From the NCBI GenBank assembly GCA_958403385.1, contig CATXXC010000022.1, positions 1 to 40,866 of the forward strand: a stretch of DNA of 40,866 nucleotides, in the 5' to 3' direction. Position 1 is the stretch's first letter. Each line of letters starts with the position of its first letter. The DNA is from an uncultured Collinsella sp. GTDB lineage: Bacteria > Actinomycetota > Coriobacteriia > Coriobacteriales > Coriobacteriaceae. The notes under the pieces are model-generated. The model had not been told where the DNA came from, did not search any database, and was given only the letters and a program-made list of their open reading frames with translations. The position numbers were made by a program, and so were the translations under genes. This document shows, in pieces, positions 16,955 to 25,550 of the stretch.

Positions 16955-17051
16955 TGGCGGGAACGTATGTGAATCGAACACATCCAAGACGTTTTGCACG
17001 CCTCGCAACGGTTTTGAGGACCGCGGAGCCCACCGGAGCCCATCCGTTCCC
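16955..17051 (-). tRNA. selC: selenocysteine tRNA (anticodon UCA), CCA encoded
   Basis: The RNA is 94 nt plus encoded CCA. The acceptor strand GGGAACG pairs perfectly with CGTTCCC; an eighth position, usual for tRNA-Sec, would be G opposite A. The D arm has a 6-bp stem GGGCTC/GGGCTC (two G-U) and a CGGT loop, as in E. coli selC. The anticodon arm GCGGT-CCTCAAA-ACCGT carries TCA. The long variable arm AGGCGT/ACGTCT has loop GCAAA. The T arm ATGTG-TTCGATT-CACAT is canonical. The discriminator is G. It lies 36 bp past the selB stop codon and ahead of a strong terminator. Confidence 0.95.
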
Positions 17052-17087
17052 AAGTGCGGCGGTATTTTACCAAACCGAGCAGCCAAT

Positions 17088-19055
17088 CTAGCGCAGGGAG
17101 CGCAGGCCGCCGGCATCCTTGTCGAGCACCGTAAAGCGCACGGCATCCAGGTGCTCTAAGATGCTGATGGCGCGTTTGCGCGACACGCCCAGGGCCTCGC
17201 GCAGCACGCTCGTGGTGGCAGCGCCGCCGGCCGCCTCAATGGCGGCGGCGACGAGCTCACGCGCATGGGCCTCGGCAGCAGCGGACAGGGCAACGTCGCG
17301 CTCGACCTTAACGATCGAGCGGTTGAGCGAAAGCTCGCGCAGGGCACGCGTCATGGTGTCGCGACCGAGCTGCAGTTGTTCGCCTACCTCGGGAAGAGCC
17401 GGTGCATCCAGCCCGGCCTCGTCAAGAAGCGCGACGATCCGCTCGCAAGCCTCTCGCACCACGCGTGCCGCCGCGGCGGCCGAATGCGGATCGAATACCT
17501 CGGCGCCCTCGGCGGCGCACACGCCGCGCGAACAGCCCTCGGCAATCAGAGCCGCGGCAACGCCTTCATCAGCGGCAGGCCACGCAGCATGGGCAACGGC
17601 GCCGGGCGTAAAGCCCGTCTCATTGGGAGCCGCCGCGTGCATGGCTGACAGGGTCGCCGCCAGTGCATCCATCGCGGCGTCGAGCACCGCAGCGTCCGCC
17701 AAGAGGTCCGCGTCACCCGCGGCAAGCTTGCGAACGGAGCCCTGCGCCACCAACCCACGCAGTGCGGCATCGACCTCATCGACACCAAGGTCCAAAGCCT
17801 CGGCAACATCAACGGCCGCAACCGGCAGCGTCTGCAACGCCAGCCAAGCGCCCACACCGCCCGCGATATCGCCGGACTCGAGCGCCGCATACAGCGAACG
17901 CTCCCCTTCGGAAAGCTCGCGCGAGCGACGGCAGCGCGAAAGCAGCACACGCCCGCCGCCAATAAGCATCACGGGTGAATAGGACAGCACCACGACATGG
18001 TCCCCGGCACGTAGCGGCAGCGAGTTTTCTAAGCGCACCTGAACAATACGGGTTTCGCCCACCGCCATGGGGGCCTCGCCCTCCATGAACATGATGCGAC
18101 CGACGACCTCGGCCGTACCCGCCATCACGTGCACGCGCGCACCCGACTCGAGCACGCGCGGTTTGACGCCCTCGCGACCCAAATACGTAAACGTCATCAT
18201 AAAGCGCATCGTCTGGCCAAAGCGGCCCGCCACGCCGAGCATCTCACCGCGATCGAGCGCGGCGACAGCATCGCCCACCAAGTTGAGCGCCACACGCTGA
18301 CCGGGCAACGCCCGCGGCGTATCGCCATGCACCTGAATCCCGCGCACGCGACAGACCGTACGCGACGGCAAAGCCATCAGCTCGTCGCCCACCGCAACCG
18401 GCGCATCGTGCAACGTTCCCGTCACCACGGTACCGGCGCCCTTGATCGTAAAGCAGCGGTCGATGGGCAGACGCGGTGCGGCATCGGTGAGCTCGCCACG
18501 GGCACGGCAGGCATCCCAGCAAGCGGCAACCTGCTCGTCGAGCGCAGCCAGCAGGTCATCGATTCCCGCGCCGGTCTTGGACGACACGGGCACGATCGGC
18601 GCGTCCGCAAACACGGTGTCCGAAAGAAAATCGTCCACGTCGAGCTCGGCCAGCTCAATCATTTCGCTATCGGCCAGGTCGCACATCGTCAGCGCGACCA
18701 CCATATGCGTAACGCCCAGCAGCTCCAGCACATGCACGTGCTCGCGGGTCTGCGGCATCACGCCCTCGACGGCCGAAACCACCAGCACGGCCACGTCGAT
18801 ACCCGTGGCACCCTGCACCATGGCGCGCAAGTAATGCGCGTGGCCCGGCACGTCGACCAGGCCGACGATCTTGCCACTCGGCAGCGCCAGCTCGCCAAAG
18901 CCCAGCTCCACGGTCATACCGCGACGGCGCTCAACCTCCAGACGATCGGGATTCTTGCCGGTCAGCGCCTCGATCAGCGCCGACTTACCGTGGTCGACGT
19001 GGCCCGCCGTGCCAACGATAACGGGACACTCCACCAGCGCTTGAACCTCACTCAT
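17088..19055 (-). CDS. selB: selenocysteine-specific elongation factor SelB
   Basis: Delivers Sec-tRNA to ribosomes paused at UGA codons that carry a SECIS hairpin. The protein is 655 aa. The G1 loop GTAGHVDHGKSA is at 15-26 and DVPGH at 68-72. The base-recognition motif, usually NKxD or TKAD, reads TMCD at 123-126, with the lysine replaced. EF-Tu-like domains 2 and 3 are followed by a ~280-residue C-terminal region of winged helices that should bind the SECIS. The start ATG overlaps the selA stop codon (ATGA), so translation is coupled. The C-terminal residues LREALGVSRKRAISILEHLD are a typical winged-helix segment. Confidence 0.95.
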   Translation of the reverse strand: MSEVQALVECPVIVGTAGHVDHGKSALIEALTGKNPDRLEVERRRGMTVELGFGELALPSGKIVGLVDVPGHAHYLRAMVQGATGIDVAVLVVSAVEGVMPQTREHVHVLELLGVTHMVVALTMCDLADSEMIELAELDVDDFLSDTVFADAPIVPVSSKTGAGIDDLLAALDEQVAACWDACRARGELTDAAPRLPIDRCFTIKGAGTVVTGTLHDAPVAVGDELMALPSRTVCRVRGIQVHGDTPRALPGQRVALNLVGDAVAALDRGEMLGVAGRFGQTMRFMMTFTYLGREGVKPRVLESGARVHVMAGTAEVVGRIMFMEGEAPMAVGETRIVQVRLENSLPLRAGDHVVVLSYSPVMLIGGGRVLLSRCRRSRELSEGERSLYAALESGDIAGGVGAWLALQTLPVAAVDVAEALDLGVDEVDAALRGLVAQGSVRKLAAGDADLLADAAVLDAAMDALAATLSAMHAAAPNETGFTPGAVAHAAWPAADEGVAAALIAEGCSRGVCAAEGAEVFDPHSAAAAARVVREACERIVALLDEAGLDAPALPEVGEQLQLGRDTMTRALRELSLNRSIVKVERDVALSAAAEAHARELVAAAIEAAGGAATTSVLREALGVSRKRAISILEHLDAVRFTVLDKDAGGLRSLR

Positions 19056-20509
19056 CGCGCAACCGCCTTCTTAACGCACGCGACGAGCGTCGATGCCGCC
19101 GTCTCGATATCGCGGTCGCCCACGAGCGTGCGTACATCAAACAGAATGCGGTCGTGCGAGGCACGCGTGACGACCGGCGTATCGAAGTCTTGGACGAGCG
19201 AGCGCTTGAGCGCGTCGAGGGACAGGCGCCCGTCAACCGGGCAGACGGCCACACACATCGTGGGCAGCTCGACGGTAGGCAGCGAGCCGCCCCCGGGGGT
19301 CGACGAATCCTCGGCGATCTCCACCTGCACGGCGCACGGGCAACCCGCCTTATCGAGGCCTGCCGTCATCAGCTCGCGCAGCTTGCGTGCGCGACGCTCC
19401 AGATGAGCCTGCGGAAGCGTGAGCATGTTGAGCACCGGCACCTCGCGATGGGCCACATCCGCCCCATCCATGTAAATGCGCAGTGTAGCCTCGAGCGCCG
19501 CCAGTGCGAGCTTTCCCGGACGCAGGGCACGCATAAGCGGATGCGACCCGCAGGCCTGGACCAGATCGCGACGACCCATGATAATGCCCGCCTGTGCGGC
19601 ACCGAGCAGCTTATCGCCCGAGCACGACACGATATCGAGCCCCGCCGAAACTGAAGCCGGCGTGGTTTCTTCGCCGCCGCGCACCAAGATGTCGTCGGGC
19701 AACAGCGCGCCCGACCCCTGGTCCTCGTAGAACAGCAGGCCATGCTTGTGGGCAAGCGCCGCAAGCTCCCGAGAACCCACCTCCTCGTGGAAACCCTCGA
19801 TGCGATAGTTGGAAGGATGGACCTTGAGGATCATCGCCGTATCGGGCGTGATGGCGCGCTCGTAGTCGCTCAAATGCGTGCGGTTGGTGGCCCCGACCTC
19901 AACGAGCTTGGCGCCCGAGGCCTCCATAACATCGGGGATACGGAAGCTGCCGCCGATCTCGACAAGCTCGCCGCGGCTGACGATGACTTCCTTGCCCGCG
20001 GCGTGAGTCGCCAGCACCAACAGCACGGCGGCCGCGTTATTGTTAACGACCAGCGCGTCCTCGGCACCGGTAAGCGAGCGGATGAGCTGAGCGGCGTGCT
20101 CCTTGCGCGACCCGCGCGAGCAGGTATCCACGCTGTACTCGAGCGTGCTGTAGCCGCGCGCGACCTCGGCCACGGCCTTGGCGGCCGACTCCGCGAGCGG
20201 GGCGCGGCCCAGGTTGGTATGGATGACCACACCCGTGGCGTTGACGGCGGGACGCAGGCTCGGCAGCGCGGAGCGATGCGCACGCCACTCGATCGCCGAG
20301 GCCAGGTCGCGCTTAGAGCGCGGGGCGGCACCGGCACGAATCGCGGCGCGCTCTTCGTCAAGCTCAGCCGTCACGGCAGCATGGACCACCGCGTCGCAGG
20401 TCTCCCCCGCCGCCTTCACCACCGGCCACTCGGCTAGCAGCTCGTTGACGGAAGGAATGGCGCGCAGGCGGGCGCGCACCTCATCGGACATGTTCTGGCT
20501 ATCGCTCAT
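19052..20509 (-). CDS. selA: L-seryl-tRNA(Sec) selenium transferase SelA
   Basis: A PLP enzyme that converts Ser-tRNA-Sec to Sec-tRNA-Sec using selenophosphate. The protein is 485 aa. The PLP lysine is Lys300 in SCSGDKLLGAAQAG. The N-terminal tRNA-binding helical domain and the HTNLGRAPLAESA motif (about 97-109) are conserved. The ATG at 20509 has GAAAGG 6 nt upstream. It lies 52 bp after the oxidoreductase gene and overlaps selB by 4 bp. The selenophosphate donor gene selD is not present in the window and must lie elsewhere. Confidence 0.96.
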   Translation of the reverse strand: MSDSQNMSDEVRARLRAIPSVNELLAEWPVVKAAGETCDAVVHAAVTAELDEERAAIRAGAAPRSKRDLASAIEWRAHRSALPSLRPAVNATGVVIHTNLGRAPLAESAAKAVAEVARGYSTLEYSVDTCSRGSRKEHAAQLIRSLTGAEDALVVNNNAAAVLLVLATHAAGKEVIVSRGELVEIGGSFRIPDVMEASGAKLVEVGATNRTHLSDYERAITPDTAMILKVHPSNYRIEGFHEEVGSRELAALAHKHGLLFYEDQGSGALLPDDILVRGGEETTPASVSAGLDIVSCSGDKLLGAAQAGIIMGRRDLVQACGSHPLMRALRPGKLALAALEATLRIYMDGADVAHREVPVLNMLTLPQAHLERRARKLRELMTAGLDKAGCPCAVQVEIAEDSSTPGGGSLPTVELPTMCVAVCPVDGRLSLDALKRSLVQDFDTPVVTRASHDRILFDVRTLVGDRDIETAASTLVACVKKAVAR

Positions 20510-20561
20510 GTGCAGCCTTTCAAAAGAAACGTGGATCAGTCAAATGCATCAGCTGAGTCAA

Positions 20562-22679
20562 TTACTCGTCATTATCCTCGCGCGCGACAATCTTTTCCAC
20601 GCGAACGGCGTTTTCCTGGGTGAGTGCGGCGCCCGTTAACGGGTCCCAACGCAACGGCGTATGGTCGAGCGGGCCCACGCCCAAGGCTTGAACGCCACCG
20701 GCATCGGCGCCAAACGAACGCCCGCCGGGAGCGGCCGAGGTGAAGATGCACGCCGGATGCAGATACGGCGTCGTCTCCACGCGCACGCGGTCGCGGCCCA
20801 TGTCGCTCACAAGCTCGACGACCTCGCCATCGGCGATACCCATGCGAGCGGCGACATCGGCGTTCATCTGCACAGCGTCCAAGTCCGACCCCATCTCGGC
20901 GGCACCGGCCGCCGCGAGTCTGCGCGAGGTATGCGACTCAAAGGGACGGTTGCCGCTAATGAGGCGAAACATCCCCGAGTCGGGCTCCACCATGGGAGCG
21001 ATCCAGTTGGGTATTCGACCCAGGCCGGCTCGTTCCCACACGTCGCTTGCCAGCGCAATTTTACCGCCATCCAAGGGAATCGCCGGCTCGCCCGTACGCG
21101 ACGACAACGCTACACCCGTGTCGGCCCAGCCGCGCTCCTTGAGCTCGTCCAGATTGATCCCAAAAGGCGCCACCTGGGCAGCCGCCAGATCGTCAGACGT
21201 AAAGTCGAAGTACTCGCCCACACCACACGCCTGCGCCAGACCGGTAAAAATCTCCCGACCGGGACGCGTGTCGTCATGCTGCACAGGCAGCACGGCGTTG
21301 CGGTAGAACACGCGCGAATCGTTGGCGCCCACGACCGTACCCACACCGCGGTCGGCCTCCAGATACGTCACGTCAGGCAGCACGAAGTCAGAAGCACGCG
21401 CCGTCTCGGACCAGCGAATATCAATCGTCACGAGCAAGTCGAGCTGCTGCAAAATACCCAACCAAGCCTGTGCATTGCCATAGCCCGCACCGGGGTTACT
21501 GGCATAGACGATGAGCCCACGCAAATCGCCGGCAAGAATCGACTGACCGATGGTCGTGCACAGGCCGCGCGCCGGATCGACCAGTGGATAACGCTCGGAC
21601 CCCAGCTTGGGCCCGCACGGTACCGGCGGCGTCGCAAAGCGTGCGGGATCGAGGTCGCCCAGCACAAGCGGTGTAGGTGGATTGAGCGCGCCGCCCGCGT
21701 GTCCGATGCAGCCCAGCAGCACATCGACCAAGCAGATAGCGCGCGCGGTCTGGGTGCTATTGGCATACGCGATACCGATGCCACCATGAAAGCCCGCATC
21801 CACCACGGCGGCAGGCGCGGCGGCAGCGAGATCGCGCGCCGTGGCGACAATCTCTGCGGCCGGCACGTCGCACATCGACTCGGCCCACTCGGGCGTCCAA
21901 GCGCTGGCCGCCTGCGCCAGCTCGTCAAAACCCGTGGTATAGCGGGTCACGAACTCGTGATCGTACAGGCCCTCGGCAATCAACACGTGGGCAATACCCA
22001 ACAGCAGTGCCAAGTCACAGCCCGGGCGCACGCGGAGCCAGCGATCGGCAAGCGCGGCCGAGCCGCTGCGCCGGGGGTCAACCACGATAATCTTCGCCCC
22101 GCGCCGGCGTGCATCGTTGAGCGCGTCAACGGCCCCCATCGTCGACGAATCGACAATGGAGCGCCCCAGGTACATGATGCAATCGGTGTGGGCCAGGTCG
22201 GACGCCGGGCTGTAGCCCAGGCTGTGCTCCCAGCCGGTCAGGCGGCTCACCTCGCAGGCGCCGTCGGCACCGTACACGTTGGGCGAACCCAGCGCATGCA
22301 TAAAGCGATAGGCCCAGTAGCGGTCGAACGAGGGCACGCCGAGCGTCATGCCCAGCGCACGCGGACCATGCCCGTCGACAATCCCCCCAAGGCGCGCTGC
22401 AATCTGCGCGAACGCCTCGTCCCACGAAATCACATCGAACCCCGAGCCATCAGTTCGTCGGCGCATGGGATGCACAATGCGATCGCGCTCGTCAAACGGC
22501 ATTGCCAGGCGATGCCGTCCGCGGGCGCACAGGGCACGCGCCGCGCACAGATGTCCCGGCACCGGCAACTCGGCCACCACACGCCCATCCTTAACATGGG
22601 CCGCAAAGGCGCAATCGGCATAGCATCCCCCGCATGTGGTCACCACGGCGCGACCGCCACGCTTCACAGCAGATGCCAT
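20562..22679 (-). CDS. molybdopterin oxidoreductase (DMSO reductase family), substrate unknown
   Basis: 705 aa. The N-terminal [4Fe-4S] motif has Cys16, Cys19, Cys23 and Cys51 (C-x2-C-x3-C-x27-C). The segment GADGACEVSR places Cys142 at the Mo-ligand position, so it is a cysteine and not a selenocysteine enzyme. Later blocks include IIVVDPRRSGSAALAD and the C-terminal MGD-binding domain. No Tat signal is present; I chose the ATG at 22679 (AAAGGGG 8 nt upstream) over a longer frame whose extra 22 residues are hydrophobic but lack twin arginine. No FeS or membrane subunit is adjacent, so it may be soluble or use a partner elsewhere. It heads the selA-selB-selC unit. Formate dehydrogenase-like or a sulphur/nitrogen oxide reductase are possibilities. 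Confidence 0.82.
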   Translation of the reverse strand: MASAVKRGGRAVVTTCGGCYADCAFAAHVKDGRVVAELPVPGHLCAARALCARGRHRLAMPFDERDRIVHPMRRRTDGSGFDVISWDEAFAQIAARLGGIVDGHGPRALGMTLGVPSFDRYWAYRFMHALGSPNVYGADGACEVSRLTGWEHSLGYSPASDLAHTDCIMYLGRSIVDSSTMGAVDALNDARRRGAKIIVVDPRRSGSAALADRWLRVRPGCDLALLLGIAHVLIAEGLYDHEFVTRYTTGFDELAQAASAWTPEWAESMCDVPAAEIVATARDLAAAAPAAVVDAGFHGGIGIAYANSTQTARAICLVDVLLGCIGHAGGALNPPTPLVLGDLDPARFATPPVPCGPKLGSERYPLVDPARGLCTTIGQSILAGDLRGLIVYASNPGAGYGNAQAWLGILQQLDLLVTIDIRWSETARASDFVLPDVTYLEADRGVGTVVGANDSRVFYRNAVLPVQHDDTRPGREIFTGLAQACGVGEYFDFTSDDLAAAQVAPFGINLDELKERGWADTGVALSSRTGEPAIPLDGGKIALASDVWERAGLGRIPNWIAPMVEPDSGMFRLISGNRPFESHTSRRLAAAGAAEMGSDLDAVQMNADVAARMGIADGEVVELVSDMGRDRVRVETTPYLHPACIFTSAAPGGRSFGADAGGVQALGVGPLDHTPLRWDPLTGAALTQENAVRVEKIVAREDNDE

Positions 22680-22743
22680 CTCGATTACCCCTTTCATCAG
22701 CCAAACACAACAGGCCAAAAGCCCGGCAACGAGCCCCAGACCC

Positions 22744-22779
22744 AAAAAGCCTCCCGCACGGCAACGCCCCGCGGGAGGC
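22744..22779 (-). terminator. terminator at the end of the formate hydrogenlyase operon
   Basis: On the minus strand a perfect 9-bp stem GCCTCCCGC/GCGGGAGGC is followed directly by TTTTT, 22 bp past the focA stop codon. It divides the hyf operon from the oxidoreductase-sel operon. Confidence 0.88.
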
Positions 22780-22801
22780 CCAACGTCAAACAGACGGTAC
22801 C

Positions 22802-23641
22802 TTACGCCTCGGACTTCTTAGCGTAGATAAACCAGTAGCCGAGCGCGACCAGAACCGCGCCGCCCACGATGTTGCCCAGCGTGGCGGCGGACAGGTTAAA
22901 CGCAATGCCCGCGGCGTTGAGCGCATCGGCGCCGGCGACCTTGGCACCGTAGCCGCATGCGTGCATCACGGCGCCCATGGGCAAAAAGTACATGTTGGCG
23001 ACGCAGTGCTCAAAACCGCAGGCCACAAAGGCGGCGATGGGCAGCAGAATGCCCACGACCTTATCGACCACGGTCTTGCCGGCGGTACCGATCCACACGG
23101 CCAGGCACACAAAGATGTTGCACAGGATACCGCGGAAGAAAATCGTCACCCAGTCGATCGTCACCTTGCCGGCGGCGACGCTCACCATGGAGTTGGCGAC
23201 CGCCTCGCCGTTGAGCTTGTAAATGCCGGCCATGTACACCAAAAAGACGATGAACAGGGCACCGACAAAATTGCCGACCCACACGACGACCCAGGCCTTG
23301 AGCATCTGGACCAGGGTGATCTTATTACTCTTGAGCGCGCAGACCATAAGCGAGTTGCCGGTAAACAGCTCGGCGCCGCACACCAGCACCAGCACCAGGC
23401 CCAGGCAAAAGCACAGGCCGCCCACGACGCGCTGGGCACCCCAGTCCAGCGTGCTGTCGCTCAAGAACACCGTAAAGAACAGACCGCCGAAGGCAATGAA
23501 CGCGCCGGCGAACATTGCCAACAGAAAGGCCTTTGCGACCGGCAGGTTGGCCTTGGTCACGCCGGCGGCCTCGGTCTTGGCCTCGATCGCGGCGGGCGCC
23601 AGGCAATCGGGAGCGGGGTACTCCACCTTGGAATCTGCCAT
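22802..23641 (-). CDS. focA: formate/nitrite transporter family channel (FocA-like)
   Basis: A pentameric inner-membrane channel that would move formate across the membrane to supply the hydrogenlyase. The protein is 279 aa with six predicted hydrophobic segments, and the family patterns AFGGLFFTVFL, GAELFTGNSLM and CNIFVCLAVW are present. I chose the ATG at 23641 (MADSKVEY); the upstream ribosome binding site is weak. It lies 39 bp after hycI and is the last gene of the hyf operon. Its place beside fdhF and the hydrogenase argues for formate rather than nitrite. E. coli hyf also ends with a focB gene. Confidence 0.9.
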   Translation of the reverse strand: MADSKVEYPAPDCLAPAAIEAKTEAAGVTKANLPVAKAFLLAMFAGAFIAFGGLFFTVFLSDSTLDWGAQRVVGGLCFCLGLVLVLVCGAELFTGNSLMVCALKSNKITLVQMLKAWVVVWVGNFVGALFIVFLVYMAGIYKLNGEAVANSMVSVAAGKVTIDWVTIFFRGILCNIFVCLAVWIGTAGKTVVDKVVGILLPIAAFVACGFEHCVANMYFLPMGAVMHACGYGAKVAGADALNAAGIAFNLSAATLGNIVGGAVLVALGYWFIYAKKSEA

Positions 23642-23680
23642 GTCAATCACTTCTTTCCTATTCAGCAGAGGCAAGCGCCG

Positions 23681-24184
23681 CTATAGCTCCTGCCCCAAGC
23701 GGACAAAGTGGGAAAAGTCGTTGGCGGCCACGGCGTCGTACACGGCGTCGACGGCCTCAAAGACCTCCGGGGACATGGGGTTGTAGAACTCCGTATCGCC
23801 CGGCTGAATCCCTATGAAGACGATATCTTCACACGATTGCTCAATCTCTTCGATCAGAATCGACAAAGGAAGCGAATGCGTGGTGAACATCGACTTACGG
23901 GCCACATCGCGCTTGTCGAGCAAGCGGATGGACCCGACGGGCAGCGCCATGTCGGCGGCATCGACCAAGACCAGACGCGGCGGACGCTCGCGCTTGACCT
24001 CGATGATGTCATCCTCGGGCGTCTGACCACCGTCGATGGTGTACCAACCGGCGATGGGCGTGTCCTCCATCTTTTTGGAGAGCACGGGGCCGGCGGCATC
24101 GTCGGCACGCAGCACGCTTCCCGCCGTGAGCACGATACCCGCAAACGGGGCGCCGTTCACACGACCATCCACAACGCGACCCAT
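23681..24184 (-). CDS. hycI: hydrogenase maturation protease HycI
   Basis: An endopeptidase that cuts the C-terminal tail of the large hydrogenase subunit once nickel is inserted. The protein is 167 aa. The family's nickel-sensing positions are visible: Asp28/Asp29 in LRADDAAGP, the LVDAADM block (75-79) and His103 in FTTHSLPLSI, together with FIGIQPGD. Its likely substrate is HyfG, encoded five genes upstream, with a 44-residue tail after Arg546. It overlaps hyfJ by 1 bp, so they are translationally coupled. Confidence 0.93.
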   Translation of the reverse strand: MGRVVDGRVNGAPFAGIVLTAGSVLRADDAAGPVLSKKMEDTPIAGWYTIDGGQTPEDDIIEVKRERPPRLVLVDAADMALPVGSIRLLDKRDVARKSMFTTHSLPLSILIEEIEQSCEDIVFIGIQPGDTEFYNPMSPEVFEAVDAVYDAVAANDFSHFVRLGQEL

Positions 24185-24765
24185 TACTGCAACCTTCCCG
24201 TCAGATACACGCCCGACACATCGCGCACGCGCTCAACCAGATCGCGGAACTTCATTAAGAACGCGACCTGCTGGGCATGCAGGCCAAAGTCGTCATCGAA
24301 CACCGAGATGCCGGCCTTGGCAGAACCGCGAAAACCACGCTCGTCGAGCAGCGCATCGCAGGCCTCGAGCAGCGACGGCACCGCCGCCTTGTCGAGCTGG
24401 CACTCACCAAAGGAACGGATGGCCTCAAACTTGGTTTTGGCCTCCCCCTCCGGCAGCGCGTCGACGAGCGAATAGAACACGTTCACCGGCACCGACAGGC
24501 GCGGCTCAAAGCAATCGAGCACGCCGGTGTGGTGGCCCACGGCGAGCGTGTAGTACAGCACGTCGCAGGCCTCCTGGGGAACGTCTTCCTCGGTCTCCAC
24601 AAACTTACGCGTGAGCTCATAGAAGACCACCTGGTCGGGCGCATGGCCCAGGCAGGGGTCGGCGACGCCCTCGGCGGCCTCGTCGCTTGCGCGCGAGGCA
24701 TCGCCAAAGGAGCCGCCGAGCATGCCGGGGCCCGCAAAGTAACCAGAGCGGTCCGTGAGCTCCAT
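24184..24765 (-). CDS. hyfJ: HycH/HyfJ family formate hydrogenlyase maturation protein
   Basis: 193 aa. Residues from about 44 match HycH/HyfJ, with VVFYELTRKFVE and YYTLAVGHHTGVLDC as the clearest blocks; the E. coli proteins have nearly the same motifs. HycH is needed to convert the precursor form of the large subunit. Here there is an extra N-terminal segment of about 40 residues rich in Gly, Ser and Asp that I do not recognise. It starts directly after the hyfI stop codon (no gap) and overlaps hycI by 1 bp. Confidence 0.88.
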   Translation of the reverse strand: MELTDRSGYFAGPGMLGGSFGDASRASDEAAEGVADPCLGHAPDQVVFYELTRKFVETEEDVPQEACDVLYYTLAVGHHTGVLDCFEPRLSVPVNVFYSLVDALPEGEAKTKFEAIRSFGECQLDKAAVPSLLEACDALLDERGFRGSAKAGISVFDDDFGLHAQQVAFLMKFRDLVERVRDVSGVYLTGRLQ

Positions 24766-25548
24766 CTAGCGACCTCCGGCCAGCACCAGATCCTGCAGCG
24801 CCGAGTAGACCTCAACGCGGCGAGGATCGTCCTGCTTGTCGATGAGCAGCGCCATGGCACCGCGGATATCGCCCTTGGGTGCGCCCTCGAGCGTATCCAT
24901 AAACTCGTTGGCCAGGTCGCGGCCGTAACGGTAGCCGCTCATGGCACGAGCCTCGCGCTCGATGGCAACGCGCAGCTTGTACGGCACGCCGGGGTGCAGG
25001 ATATCGGCCTGCTCGCCGGCGGCCTCCACCGTAGTCTCGGCATGGAGCTTTTGGTCCAGCAGGCCAAGTGCCATGGCAAAGCCGTAGATGGTCTGCGCGG
25101 GGCTGGGCGGGCAGCCGGGGATGTAGACATCGACCGGCAGAATCTTATCCGTGCCGCCCCAGACGCAGTAGTTGTCGTAGAAGATGCCGCCGGTGCAGCC
25201 GCACGCGCCATAGGACACCACGATCTTGGGATCGGGTGCGGCCTCAAAGGCGCGCAGGGCCGGCATGCGCATGGCACGCGTCACGGCGCCGGTGTACAGC
25301 AGCACATCGGCGTGACGGGGCGAGGGCACGACCTTGATGCCAAAGCGCTCGACGTCGAAGACGGGCGTGATGGAACCGAAGATCTCGATCTCGCAGCCGT
25401 TGCAGCCGCCGCAGTCAACACGGTAGACGTACACCGAGCGCTTGATCTTCTTAAGAAGGGTCGCCTTGGCCTTCTCGATGCTCTCGTCGAGCTCGATCTT
25501 GGTCGGGCGGTACTGGAGCCGCTCGGGCAAAAGCGTGGGTTCGGCCAT
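24766..25548 (-). CDS. hyfI: hydrogenase-4 small subunit (NuoB/HycG-like), [4Fe-4S]
   Basis: A 260-aa soluble subunit that holds the cluster nearest the NiFe site and pairs with HyfG. Visible ligand motifs are DCGGCNGCE (Cys46, Cys49, Cys52), GACGCTGG (Cys116) and PGCPPSP (Cys146), as in HycG and NuoB. There is no Tat signal, so it faces the cytoplasm. GGAGGAG lies just before the ATG at 25548, 2 bp after the hyfH stop codon. Length and motifs favour a group 4 hydrogenase over complex I because of the matching HyfG NiFe ligands. Confidence 0.94.
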   Translation of the reverse strand: MAEPTLLPERLQYRPTKIELDESIEKAKATLLKKIKRSVYVYRVDCGGCNGCEIEIFGSITPVFDVERFGIKVVPSPRHADVLLYTGAVTRAMRMPALRAFEAAPDPKIVVSYGACGCTGGIFYDNYCVWGGTDKILPVDVYIPGCPPSPAQTIYGFAMALGLLDQKLHAETTVEAAGEQADILHPGVPYKLRVAIEREARAMSGYRYGRDLANEFMDTLEGAPKGDIRGAMALLIDKQDDPRRVEVYSALQDLVLAGGR

Positions 25549-25550
25549 GG

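Noticed and set aside
16800..17033. N-terminal extension of MobA through this region
   Set aside because: It would overlap tRNA-Sec and its terminator; the shorter start at 16799 begins right at the conserved nucleotide-binding domain.
22680..22745. Hydrophobic N-terminal extension of the molybdopterin oxidoreductase as a signal peptide
   Set aside because: No twin-arginine motif, and a better ribosome binding site precedes the ATG at 22679.
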